Positions 1 to 5,532 of a stretch of 7,044 bases of DNA are shown here, piece after piece (the stretch's first letter is position 1; the number at the start of each line of letters is the position of its first letter). The DNA is from Oscillospiraceae bacterium (GTDB lineage: Bacteria > Bacillota > Clostridia > Oscillospirales > Ruminococcaceae): contig JAEDHF010000094.1 in assembly GCA_016297165.1 (NCBI GenBank), positions 1 through 7,044 on the forward strand, written 5' to 3'. The position numbers were made by a program, and so were the translations under genes. The notes under the pieces are model-generated. The model was not told where the DNA came from, did no database searches, and saw only the letters and a program-made list of their open reading frames with translations.

Positions 1-579
1 ATCGGCTACGGTCTTTATGTCGTAACCTCGAACGACGGCAAAAAGGATAACGGACTTATCGTAAATACTGTTTCACAGGTTACAAGCACACCCAACAGAA
101 TCGCTGTTACCATCAACAAGGATAATTATTCACACCACGTTATCAAGCAGACAGGCGTTATGAATATCAACTGCCTTTCTACCGACGCCCCCTTCTCAAC
201 ATTTGAAAAATTCGGTTTCCAGAGTGGAAGAAATGTCGATAAGTTCGCTGATACCGAGGTTTTACGCTCGGATAACGGACTGGCTTTCTTAACTCGTTAT
301 ATAAACTCCTTTATGTCCTTAAAGGTTGAGCAGTATGTTGACCTCGACACCCACGGTATGTTTATCTGTTCCGTAACAGAGGCAAGGGTTATCTCCGATA
401 AGGAAACGATGACCTATACCTATTATCAGAACAACGTTAAGCCTAAGCCTAAAACCGAGGGCATCAAGGGATACGTATGTAAGGTATGCGGATATATCCA
501 CGAGGGAGACGAGCTCCCCGAGGACTTTGTCTGCCCTCTCTGTAAACACGGCGCTGCCGATTTTGAAGAAATCAAGTAA
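1..579 (+). CDS. Flavin reductase-rubredoxin fusion (high-molecular-weight rubredoxin, Hrb-like), 5' end missing
   Basis: The frame is open from base 1, so the start lies outside the window; 192 residues are visible. The first ~145 residues resemble the FMN-binding flavin-reductase fold, with a YGLYVVTS motif at residues 3-10 and an NGLIVNTVSQVTS-like stretch at 18-30. In relatives such as the Moorella high-molecular-weight rubredoxin this motif lies very near the N-terminus, so probably only about 8-10 residues are lost. A proline/lysine-rich linker (about residues 147-156) leads to a short C-terminal rubredoxin domain with iron ligands C160, C163, C178 and C181 (C-x2-C-x14-C-x2-C, the compact type). 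In the family, FMN takes electrons from NAD(P)H or a partner and passes them to the iron centre, feeding flavodiiron proteins or other acceptors. The rubredoxin and desulfoferrodoxin genes just downstream suggest superoxide reductase as the final acceptor. That is inference; the family assignment is firm. Cytoplasmic. Confidence 0.9.
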   Translation: MGYGLYVVTSNDGKKDNGLIVNTVSQVTSTPNRIAVTINKDNYSHHVIKQTGVMNINCLSTDAPFSTFEKFGFQSGRNVDKFADTEVLRSDNGLAFLTRYINSFMSLKVEQYVDLDTHGMFICSVTEARVISDKETMTYTYYQNNVKPKPKTEGIKGYVCKVCGYIHEGDELPEDFVCPLCKHGAADFEEIK

Positions 580-597
580 TTTTTGGAGGTACTAACA

Positions 598-756
598 ATG
601 AAAAAGTATGTATGTGACGCTTGCGGCTGGGTATATGACGAGGAGCTCGGCGCTCCCGAATACGGTATCGCTCCCGGTACAAAGTTCGAGGACCTTCCCG
701 AGGATTTTGAATGCCCTCTTTGCGGAGTTGGCAAGGATATGTTCAGCGAAGAATAA
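598..756 (+). CDS. Rubredoxin
   Basis: A 52-residue protein with the classical full-length rubredoxin pattern: C6-x2-C9-G-W near the N-terminus and C39-P-L-C42-G-V-G near the C-terminus, separated by 29 residues, with the usual aromatic residues (Y4, W11, Y13, F30) and a DLPEDFECP stretch before the second ligand pair. It binds one iron tetrahedrally through four cysteines and acts as a one-electron carrier in the cytoplasm. The start is set by GGAGG at 585-589, 8 bases before the ATG. It begins 18 bases after the stop of the flavin reductase-rubredoxin fusion and is followed 28 bases later by desulfoferrodoxin, so it is very probably co-transcribed and is the natural electron donor to superoxide reductase. 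The protein is short and has no other domain. Confidence 0.95.
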   Translation: MKKYVCDACGWVYDEELGAPEYGIAPGTKFEDLPEDFECPLCGVGKDMFSEE

Positions 757-784
757 GCAATCCCGATAATTGAAAGGAAAAACT

Positions 785-1159
785 ATGGAACAGAAATTCT
801 ATATCTGTGAGCACTGCGGAAAGATTGTGGCTGTCGTTAAGGAAAGCGGCGTTCCCGTTATGTGCTGCGGTCAGAAAATGAAGGAAATTATCCCCGGAAC
901 AACCGAGGCAGCAACAGAAAAGCATATTCCCGTTTATACCGTTGAAAACAATATCGTTAAGGTTAAGGTGGGCGAGGTCGAACACCCCATGCTCCCCGAA
1001 CACTTTATTGAATGGGTTTCCCTTCAGACTAAGCAGGGCAACCAGAGAAAGGCTCTTAAGCCCGGCGATAAGCCCGAGGTATGCTTTGCTATCTGCGACG
1101 GCGACGAGGTTGAGTCGGTATATGCTTACTGCAATCTCCACGGTCTTTGGAAGGCATAA
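785..1159 (+). CDS. dfx: Desulfoferrodoxin (two-iron superoxide reductase)
   Basis: A 124-residue protein of normal length for 2Fe superoxide reductase. The N-terminal desulforedoxin-like domain carries all four ligands of iron centre I (C8, C11, C27, C28). The C-terminal catalytic domain has the E45-K46-H47 motif and the centre II ligands H47, H67, H73, C116 and H119 (C-N-L-H-G-L-W near the end). The spacing matches Desulfovibrio desulfoferrodoxins closely. It reduces superoxide to hydrogen peroxide without making oxygen, using electrons from rubredoxin, which is encoded just upstream. The ATG at 785 is preferred over an in-frame TTG at 770 because AAAGGA at 773-778 sits 6 bases before the ATG and would lie inside the longer version, and the family begins close to its first cysteine pair. 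A strong hairpin follows 24 bases after the stop. Confidence 0.96.
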   Translation: MEQKFYICEHCGKIVAVVKESGVPVMCCGQKMKEIIPGTTEAATEKHIPVYTVENNIVKVKVGEVEHPMLPEHFIEWVSLQTKQGNQRKALKPGDKPEVCFAICDGDEVESVYAYCNLHGLWKA

Positions 1160-1183
1160 AACGCCAATTAGCTTAATATCCTG

Positions 1184-1211
1184 TTCGCAGAGTCGTTTTC
1201 GGCTCTGCGAA
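1184..1211 (+). terminator. Strong hairpin after desulfoferrodoxin; possible terminator or attenuator
   Basis: A 12-base-pair stem (1184-1195 with 1200-1211, one G-U pair) closes a TTTT tetraloop. It is GC-rich and 24 bases after the dfx stop. Only a broken T tract (ATGTTTATA) follows, so it may be a weak Rho-independent terminator, a transcript-stabilising 3' hairpin, or a partial read-through point into the next two genes. The structure is seen directly; the termination role is inferred. Confidence 0.6.
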
Positions 1212-1259
1212 ATGTTTATACGCTGTTTCTGATGAAAAAAGAATTTAACGGTCATTTTG

Positions 1260-1268
1260 TGCTACAAT
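1260..1268 (+). promoter_or_regulatory. Possible extended -10 promoter for the FTR-like/thioredoxin pair
   Basis: TGC-TACAAT forms an extended -10 element at 1260-1268, but no convincing -35 box is found at the right distance; TTAACG at 1245-1250 is too close. Transcription from here would start near 1275, leaving a leader of only about 10 bases, which makes the call weak. The alternative is read-through from the upstream operon past the hairpin at 1184-1211. Confidence 0.3.
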
Positions 1269-1284
1269 ATATAGTGAGGTTAAA

Positions 1285-1482
1285 ATGAAGATTACGGAAA
1301 ATCCCGATAAAGAAATTGTAGCTTCCGTAAAGGAAGGGTTAATCCGTACCGGCGGCTACTGCCCTTGTCGGGTTGAGCGAAGCGAAAAGAATAAGTGTAT
1401 GTGCGAGGAATTCAGAAATCAGATAAAGGACCCCGATTTCGAGGGCTTCTGCCATTGTATGCTTTATTATAAGTCAAAATAA
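1285..1482 (+). CDS. Ferredoxin-thioredoxin reductase catalytic-chain homologue (small, single subunit)
   Basis: A 65-residue protein with three Cys-x-Cys motifs: C26-P-C28, C38-M-C40 and C56-H-C58. The order and the CPC...CHC pair match the catalytic beta chain of ferredoxin-thioredoxin reductase, in which one cysteine of each outer motif forms the active disulfide and the other four cysteines bind a [4Fe-4S] cluster. By analogy the disulfide would be C28-C58 and the ligands C26, C38, C40 and C56. The spacing differs from the plant/cyanobacterial enzyme: 9 residues instead of 16 between motifs one and two, 15 instead of 8 between two and three, and CMC replaces the middle CPC. No variable subunit is encoded nearby. 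The start is supported by a GTGAGGT element at 1274-1280. The thioredoxin gene begins 13 bases after its stop, which makes thioredoxin the obvious substrate. Electrons would come from ferredoxin; rubredoxin is another possibility. Confidence 0.85.
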   Translation: MKITENPDKEIVASVKEGLIRTGGYCPCRVERSEKNKCMCEEFRNQIKDPDFEGFCHCMLYYKSK

Positions 1483-1495
1483 AGGAGTGTTCATT

Positions 1496-1810
1496 ATGAG
1501 CGAAATTAAACTTACGACAGCAAATTTCGATAATGAGGTAATAAAATCCGATATTCCCGTTCTGGTGGATTTCTGGGCTACCTGGTGCGGACCCTGCAGA
1601 ATGCTTGGACCCGTTATCGAGGAATTAGCCGAGGAGTACGAGGGAAAGGTAAAGGTAGGAAAGGTTAACGTTGACGAAGAACCTGCCCTTGCCGCAAAAT
1701 TCGACATTTCAAGTATTCCTACGGTAATGCTTTTTAAAAATGGAAAGGTTACCGAAACCGTTGTCGGATTCAGACCTAAGGAACAGTTCGAGGCAATTTT
1801 AAACCAATAA
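1496..1810 (+). CDS. trxA: Thioredoxin
   Basis: A 104-residue protein of the usual thioredoxin length with active site W30-C31-G32-P33-C34 and the cis-proline loop I74-P75-T76. Asp25, in the VDFWA strand before the active site, corresponds to the buried acidic residue of the family. It reduces protein disulfides in the cytoplasm. The ATG at 1496 is preferred to an in-frame GTG at 1487 because AAAGGAG (1481-1487) ends 8 bases before the ATG and overlaps the GTG; it also overlaps the stop of the preceding gene, which suggests translational coupling. The immediate upstream partner is the ferredoxin-thioredoxin-reductase-like protein, and no NADPH-dependent thioredoxin reductase is seen in the window. 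It ends before a strong terminator at 1866-1904. Confidence 0.96.
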   Translation: MSEIKLTTANFDNEVIKSDIPVLVDFWATWCGPCRMLGPVIEELAEEYEGKVKVGKVNVDEEPALAAKFDISSIPTVMLFKNGKVTETVVGFRPKEQFEAILNQ

Positions 1811-1865
1811 CCGTTTAACGAAGGAAAAATCGCTGAGTATAAATTGCTATCAGTATAATAAAAGG

Positions 1866-1904
1866 AAAGGCTTGCCGGAGCACTAAGCTTCAGCAAGCCT
1901 TTTT
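1866..1904. terminator. Intrinsic terminator shared by convergent genes
   Basis: AAAGGCTTGC (1866-1875) pairs perfectly with GCAAGCCTTT (1893-1902); after one mismatch an inner GGAGC/GCTTC helix continues around an ACTAA loop. On the plus strand five T residues (1900-1904) follow, ending the thioredoxin transcript. On the minus strand the stem is followed by a T-rich stretch (complement of 1854-1868), so it can also end the EAL gene, whose stop is at 1914. Confidence 0.9.
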
Positions 1905-1913
1905 AATTTACCT

Positions 1914-4172
1914 TTATTTTCTAACCATATCAAGCTGACATTCCTCAGGGACATATACACAAAGCCTGTTAATAGCGTGGTTTTTCTCAGCACGATAGAC
2001 ATAATCGCCGTTCTTTGTAACGATATGTCTGTTATATATATTATCGTCTGTAATCTCCTGCATAACGAGCTTATCGCCAAAGGAGTTGACAGGACAGAGC
2101 ACTGCCCCCTTTCCGACAATTATATTACCGCCGACGATAGTAACATCACCGTACTTGTTGCCGAGGAAAATAGGCTGTGCGGATAGAAGGTCAGCCATTA
2201 CTGTACCACGGGTAATGGTAAGAGTTCCGGGATTCTCCTCGTAGTTTCCGATAGCGCAGGTCTTTTCGCCCTCACCGTACACGTTTATCATATCTGCTGA
2301 ACAGATAAGCTCTATTCCGCCTGTGAAGGAGCCGATTCCTGTCGCAAGAGCGCCATGGAAAATAGCGCTTATCTTGCCGCCTGTGAAGGTAATTTTACCC
2401 TCTGCCTTTTCCTGAACGCCGATAGCGCAGGTATTTTCACCATCGGAAATAACCTCAAGATCGCCGCCGCTCACAATATCAACTCTACCGTTAAGAGAGC
2501 CGATGCCTACCGAGTAGTCGCCGGTATCCTGAACCTTTACCTTAGCCTTACCGATATATACGGAAGCGGAGCCATGACCGGTTCCTATACCTACCGCTTC
2601 GATAGCCCTTACGTTTACATTGATATCGCCTCGAATAATTCTTATTGAAGAATTTTCGGCACGGAAGCCGCCGCCGATGCCTACTGCTTTATCTCCGTAA
2701 GCGTCGATATTAAGCACGCCGCCTATATCTACGGAAATATTGCCGTAAAGGTTGTCGAAATTACTTCCGATACCTACGCCGCTATTACGGTTATTCTTTA
2801 TCGAAAGACTTCCGTCCCCCTTAAGAATAAGCGAGGAGTTCTCGGGAACGCTTATACCCTCCTTATACAGGAAGTTTTCGCCGTTAAGAATAATTTCAAC
2901 CTGACATTCCTTGCCAATCTGAATTGTAGTTTCAACCGTACCCCTTATATCAACATTATCAAAGTTAAGGGTGCATATACTGTAATCCTCAACCTTAATT
3001 ACCATATCAATGGTATGACCGCTTACACCTTCAAAGTTAACGGTACCGCCGGTAACATCAACCACTGCATATTTTTCAACCGCAAGGTCAAGGAGACGGA
3101 TAGTTTCTCCGTCGGATGCTACATATACCTTCTGGTCGTTATCGTATTTCGACAGTCTTATATTGGCATCTATAATGCTGTTTCTTATTTCTTCGTTAAT
3201 CTCGCCCGCAATAACCTCGGAAGGACGAGCGGTATAGAAGCCCTGAATCAAATCAACGCCCAGCTCGATAAGCTTATTAAGCTCAGCCTTAGTTTCAACG
3301 CCCTCTGCAAGTATCTTAATATTATACTTCTTGGCGAATTTTATAAGATTTGCTACTAAAAGCTGTTTCTTAAGGTCGGTATCGATAGAGCTTATCATAG
3401 AGATATCAATCTTTATGTAATTAGGGTTATTATTGAGCAGCTTCATATCATTGGAATAACCGCTGCCGTAATCGTCGATAGCTATCTGACAGTTAAGGAT
3501 ATTTCTGAGCTGCTCAAAGGCGTCGATGCTCTCCTCGTTATCCGAAGCGCTTTCAAGAATTTCAATAACCACATTCTGTGAAATTGAAGAATACTGGTCG
3601 GTAAGCTTACGAAGATCCGCTTCATTAAGGGTAACGCTGGGGATGCTGTTAATAAAAATCTTCTTATTGCCGAATTTTTCCCTGTTTTCCTTATAGATTC
3701 TTAGTGCATTAAAGAAAGTGAACTGCTCTATGCTGTAAAGCATATGGCTTATTTCGGCATATTTCAGAATCTCATGAGGATTAAGCCCGATATCGCTTCT
3801 CGACCGCATAAGTATCTCGTAAGCATAAATCGAACCGTCACGGGCGTTTACAATAGGCTGAAAATAATAAAGGAACTCGTTATGTTCGATAAGACGATTG
3901 AATTTAACAACCTTATCTACTTCAACATTCTTTTCCTTGTAAATAGCCTGTATTCCCTCATTATAAAGCTGGATATACGGTCTTATTTCAAAGACAAGTA
4001 CAATAATGATGCACGCAACCTCCATAAGCTTTATGGAAAGGTCAACCACCATTATGTTGATACCGAGTACCTGCCTCACGATAATATGTAAGCCCGTAAG
4101 CAGCAGTGCCAAAGAGAGCAGCACGCACATCATTCCAAATAAAAACTGGGCCTTATCTTTTTTCTTTCTCAT
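1914..4172 (-). CDS. Membrane-anchored EAL-domain cyclic-di-GMP phosphodiesterase with C-terminal beta-solenoid
   Basis: 752 residues. A basic N-terminus (MRKKKDK) is followed by two hydrophobic helices (about 9-33 and 39-63), predicting N-in/C-in topology. Residues ~95-320 form an EAL domain that should hydrolyse cyclic di-GMP to pGpG. The expected catalytic residues are present: E119 (EIL in place of EAL), N175, E204/E207, D233-D234 (DDYG), K254, E290 (AEGVE) and Q310. No GGDEF, PAS or receiver domain is visible. Residues ~345-460 are strand-rich, and ~465-672 hold about eight repeats of 27-31 residues ending in [GA]-I-G or L-G, typical of a right-handed beta-helix. A ~75-residue tail follows. 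Similar repeats are familiar from secreted carbohydrate-binding or adhesin-like proteins of Clostridia, so fusion to an intracellular enzyme is unusual. The ATG at 4172 is the first start after an in-frame stop; its ribosome site (AGGATAGG at 4184-4191, 11 bases away) is weak. The gene stands alone with its own consensus promoter. Confidence 0.93.
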   Translation of the reverse strand: MRKKKDKAQFLFGMMCVLLSLALLLTGLHIIVRQVLGINIMVVDLSIKLMEVACIIIVLVFEIRPYIQLYNEGIQAIYKEKNVEVDKVVKFNRLIEHNEFLYYFQPIVNARDGSIYAYEILMRSRSDIGLNPHEILKYAEISHMLYSIEQFTFFNALRIYKENREKFGNKKIFINSIPSVTLNEADLRKLTDQYSSISQNVVIEILESASDNEESIDAFEQLRNILNCQIAIDDYGSGYSNDMKLLNNNPNYIKIDISMISSIDTDLKKQLLVANLIKFAKKYNIKILAEGVETKAELNKLIELGVDLIQGFYTARPSEVIAGEINEEIRNSIIDANIRLSKYDNDQKVYVASDGETIRLLDLAVEKYAVVDVTGGTVNFEGVSGHTIDMVIKVEDYSICTLNFDNVDIRGTVETTIQIGKECQVEIILNGENFLYKEGISVPENSSLILKGDGSLSIKNNRNSGVGIGSNFDNLYGNISVDIGGVLNIDAYGDKAVGIGGGFRAENSSIRIIRGDINVNVRAIEAVGIGTGHGSASVYIGKAKVKVQDTGDYSVGIGSLNGRVDIVSGGDLEVISDGENTCAIGVQEKAEGKITFTGGKISAIFHGALATGIGSFTGGIELICSADMINVYGEGEKTCAIGNYEENPGTLTITRGTVMADLLSAQPIFLGNKYGDVTIVGGNIIVGKGAVLCPVNSFGDKLVMQEITDDNIYNRHIVTKNGDYVYRAEKNHAINRLCVYVPEECQLDMVRK
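2157..2780 (-). repeat. Coding region of the [GA]-I-G beta-solenoid repeats
   Basis: This part of the EAL gene encodes residues 465-672. The glycine of the recurring I-G (last copy L-G) falls at 469, 500, 530, 558, 585, 614, 642 and 671, giving steps of 31, 30, 28, 27, 29, 28 and 29. Between them, segments alternate short hydrophobic strands with G/N/D turns, for example a GG-x-[IL]-x-[IV] strand pattern. The copies are diverged at DNA level, so this is an old protein repeat and not a recent tandem duplication. The fold assignment is inferred from the pattern. Confidence 0.8.
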
Positions 4173-4220
4173 AAATCGAAGAACCTATCCTGTCAGTTAT
4201 TTCCTTTGAACTATAGGTTT

Positions 4221-4249
4221 ATTATACTCTATTATATATGTAATGTCAA
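4221..4249 (-). promoter_or_regulatory. Consensus sigma-A promoter of the EAL-solenoid gene
   Basis: Read on the minus strand, TTGACA (4249-4244) and TATAAT (4226-4221) are both perfect and separated by exactly 17 bases. Transcription should begin near 4214, giving a leader of about 42 bases before the ATG at 4172. Such a promoter suggests strong vegetative expression, although the ribosome site downstream is weak. Confidence 0.88.
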
Positions 4250-4329
4250 TATTGATATTACTTTATCGTGATACTGTCGGCATTTTTATCTAAACAAACA
4301 CATAACTTTTGTATAGAATTAAGGGTATA

Positions 4330-4346
4330 AGTTACATATCAGTTAC
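4330..4346. repeat. Short direct repeat AGTTAC, 11-base period, in the 4250-4359 intergenic stretch
   Basis: AGTTACATAT (4330-4339) is followed one helical turn later by AGTTACGATA (4341-4350). It lies about 80 bases upstream of the EAL-gene -35 box and just past the terminator of the upstream small gene. It could be a protein-binding site on one face of the helix or chance in AT-rich DNA. Nothing else is recognised between 4250 and 4359. Confidence 0.25.
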
Positions 4347-4359
4347 GATATATAAAACA

Positions 4360-4391
4360 CCGCCGTTTCTGAATAGTAACAGAAACGGCGG
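4360..4391 (-). terminator. Intrinsic terminator of the cysteine-rich small gene
   Basis: A perfect 12-base-pair stem (4360-4371 with 4380-4391) encloses an 8-base loop. On the minus strand it starts 5 bases after the stop of the 53-residue gene and is followed by TGTTTTATAT, as expected of a Rho-independent terminator. On the plus strand no T run follows directly. Confidence 0.85.
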
Positions 4392-4396
4392 AATCA

Positions 4397-4558
4397 TTAT
4401 TTCATCTTAAAAGAGAGACAGTCGGTGCACTGCTTCTGAGTGGGGTCACATTCGTGAGTACCAACCTTGATATGATCGAGGCTGCAGTAATCCTCGTTTG
4501 TACAATGGTATGCGCAATTCTTGATTGAGCATTCAATACACTTATTAGCTCTTTCCAT
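4397..4558 (-). CDS. Cysteine-rich small protein, DUF1540-like
   Basis: A 53-residue protein starting at the ATG at 4558, with AAAGGA (4569-4574) 10 bases upstream. It holds eight cysteines (C7, C10, C15, C19, C25, C37, C44, C47). The arrangement C-S-I-K-N-C-A-Y, then C-S-L-D-H-I-K-V-G and a final C-T-D-C-L-S-F resembles DUF1540 proteins of Clostridia, which share a 'nC.y', a 'C.a..I.V' and a 'T.C.tF' pattern. The cysteines and two histidines suggest metal binding (zinc or iron) or disulfide cross-linking, but the family's function is not established. It has no signal peptide or membrane segment. It appears to be a single-gene unit: its own terminator follows directly, and a separate gene lies 184 bases upstream. 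No convincing promoter was identified in that gap. Confidence 0.87.
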   Translation of the reverse strand: MERANKCIECSIKNCAYHCTNEDYCSLDHIKVGTHECDPTQKQCTDCLSFKMK

Positions 4559-4700
4559 GACTATTTCGTCCTTTCAGGGTTATTTTAAGGCTTTTCACCT
4601 TACAGAAAATATTTTATCCCCGAAGACGGCAAATATAACTGGGAAAAAATCTCATAAATATAAAGCTTATGCTACGAAATAATATATAATGGCAGTTGTT

Positions 4701-4720
4701 AACGCTGTACCTATAGCGTT
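4701..4720. terminator. Inverted repeat after the nucleoside phosphorylase gene; weak terminator candidate
   Basis: AACGCT (4701-4706) pairs with AGCGTT (4715-4720), and the stem grows to 8 pairs on the plus strand with a G-U. It lies 23 bases beyond the stop of the minus-strand phosphorylase gene, where a terminator is expected, but the minus-strand RNA has only six clean pairs and no good T run after it. The rest of 4575-4700 is AT-rich with nothing else recognised. Confidence 0.3.
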
Positions 4721-4742
4721 GTTTTGTGAACAATGTTGTTAT

Positions 4743-5531
4743 TTACTTATTTCTGTCGCTTTCTATAAGCAGCTTTATCGCTTCCACCGAGCATCTTATA
4801 GCCCTGTCGGTATCGTGGGTTTCGTTATCGGGCATATTACGCTTACAGCGCTCAAGATTCCAGATAGCGTGGAAGCAGGCGCCTGCCCTTACATTACGTG
4901 CCTGTGCAACAGAGAAAAGGGTTGCGGCTTCCATTTCGCTGGCAAGACAGCCAAGCTTAACATAGGCGTCCCAGCGTTTCTCCAGGTAATCCGATATCGG
5001 CATTGTATCGGGAGCAACCTGACCGTAGAAGCTGTCCTTGCTCTGTACTACGCCAACGTGATAGCCCTTTCCCTCTTCCTTCGTTGAAAGCTTTTTAGCG
5101 GCGGCTACAAGAGCCTCTAAAACTTCATAATCGGCGGCGGCAGGATATCCATCGGGCATATATTCACGGCTTGTACCGTCGCCTCTTATGGCGGCGCTGG
5201 CTATAATAATGTCTCCCCCCGAAACCTTTAGGTTCATTCCGCCGCACGTTCCTATTCTAATAAATGTATGAACACCACAGCGTACCAGCTCCTCCACCGC
5301 AATAGCCGTAGAAGGTCCGCCGATACCGGTAGAAACAACGCTTACCCTTTCGCCGAGGAGAGAGCCCGTATAGATGTTGTATTCCCTGTTCTTAGCGGTA
5401 GGTTCGGGATTATCGAGGTATTTCGCTATCATAGGAACACGGTCGGGATCGCCGGGGAGAATAGCGTATTTTCCCACCATATCGGGAGTTACCTTTAAGT
5501 GAAACTGCATATCGCCTTTTATAAGTGCCAT
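4743..5531 (-). CDS. udp: Uridine phosphorylase-like nucleoside phosphorylase
   Basis: 262 residues, close to the E. coli uridine phosphorylase length (253). It catalyses phosphorolysis of a nucleoside to base plus ribose-1-phosphate in cytoplasmic nucleoside salvage. Visible family features are G27-D-P-D-R31 (phosphate binding), R49, R92 and T95, the PNP/UDP family 1 signature S-T-G-I-G-G-P-S with A-I-A-V-E-E-L (67-82), F168, Q171 and E199-M-E201 (ribose binding). All line up with the E. coli residues except that the arginine following the pocket glutamine in E. coli (R168) is not evident: the loop reads F-Y-G-Q-V-A-P. Uridine preference is therefore likely but not certain. The ATG at 5531 is chosen because AAAGGAG (5539-5545) sits 7 bases before it; the longer in-frame version from 5579 adds a non-conserved extension inside the upstream gene. 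Only one base separates it from the stop of the upstream membrane-protein gene, so the two are an operon with likely translational coupling. Confidence 0.9.
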   Translation of the reverse strand: MALIKGDMQFHLKVTPDMVGKYAILPGDPDRVPMIAKYLDNPEPTAKNREYNIYTGSLLGERVSVVSTGIGGPSTAIAVEELVRCGVHTFIRIGTCGGMNLKVSGGDIIIASAAIRGDGTSREYMPDGYPAAADYEVLEALVAAAKKLSTKEEGKGYHVGVVQSKDSFYGQVAPDTMPISDYLEKRWDAYVKLGCLASEMEAATLFSVAQARNVRAGACFHAIWNLERCKRNMPDNETHDTDRAIRCSVEAIKLLIESDRNK

Positions 5532-5532
5532 A

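Noticed and set aside
426..734. Minus-strand open frame rich in serine and proline across the two rubredoxin regions
   Set aside because: Its composition mirrors the codons of the rubredoxin domains on the other strand; there is no domain or credible gene context.
770..784. TTG as an upstream start for desulfoferrodoxin
   Set aside because: The ribosome binding site AAAGGA (773-778) would lie inside the coding region, and the family starts near the first cysteine pair.
743..1255. Long minus-strand open frame (170 residues) opposite desulfoferrodoxin
   Set aside because: It is antisense to a gene with all metal ligands of a known enzyme, shows no recognisable motif and runs through the hairpin at 1184-1211.
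1487..1495. GTG as an upstream start for thioredoxin
   Set aside because: It overlaps the ribosome binding site, which is ideally spaced for the ATG at 1496.
1854..1859. Perfect TATAAT on the plus strand as a promoter
   Set aside because: There is no -35 at a proper distance, no TG extension, and it points straight into a terminator with no plus-strand gene beyond.
2157..2780. CRISPR or DNA tandem repeat
   Set aside because: The periodicity exists only at protein level; the nucleotide copies are diverged and there is no repeat-spacer pattern.
4689..5087. Plus-strand open frames opposite the nucleoside phosphorylase
   Set aside because: They overlap a clearly conserved enzyme on the minus strand and have no recognisable domain.
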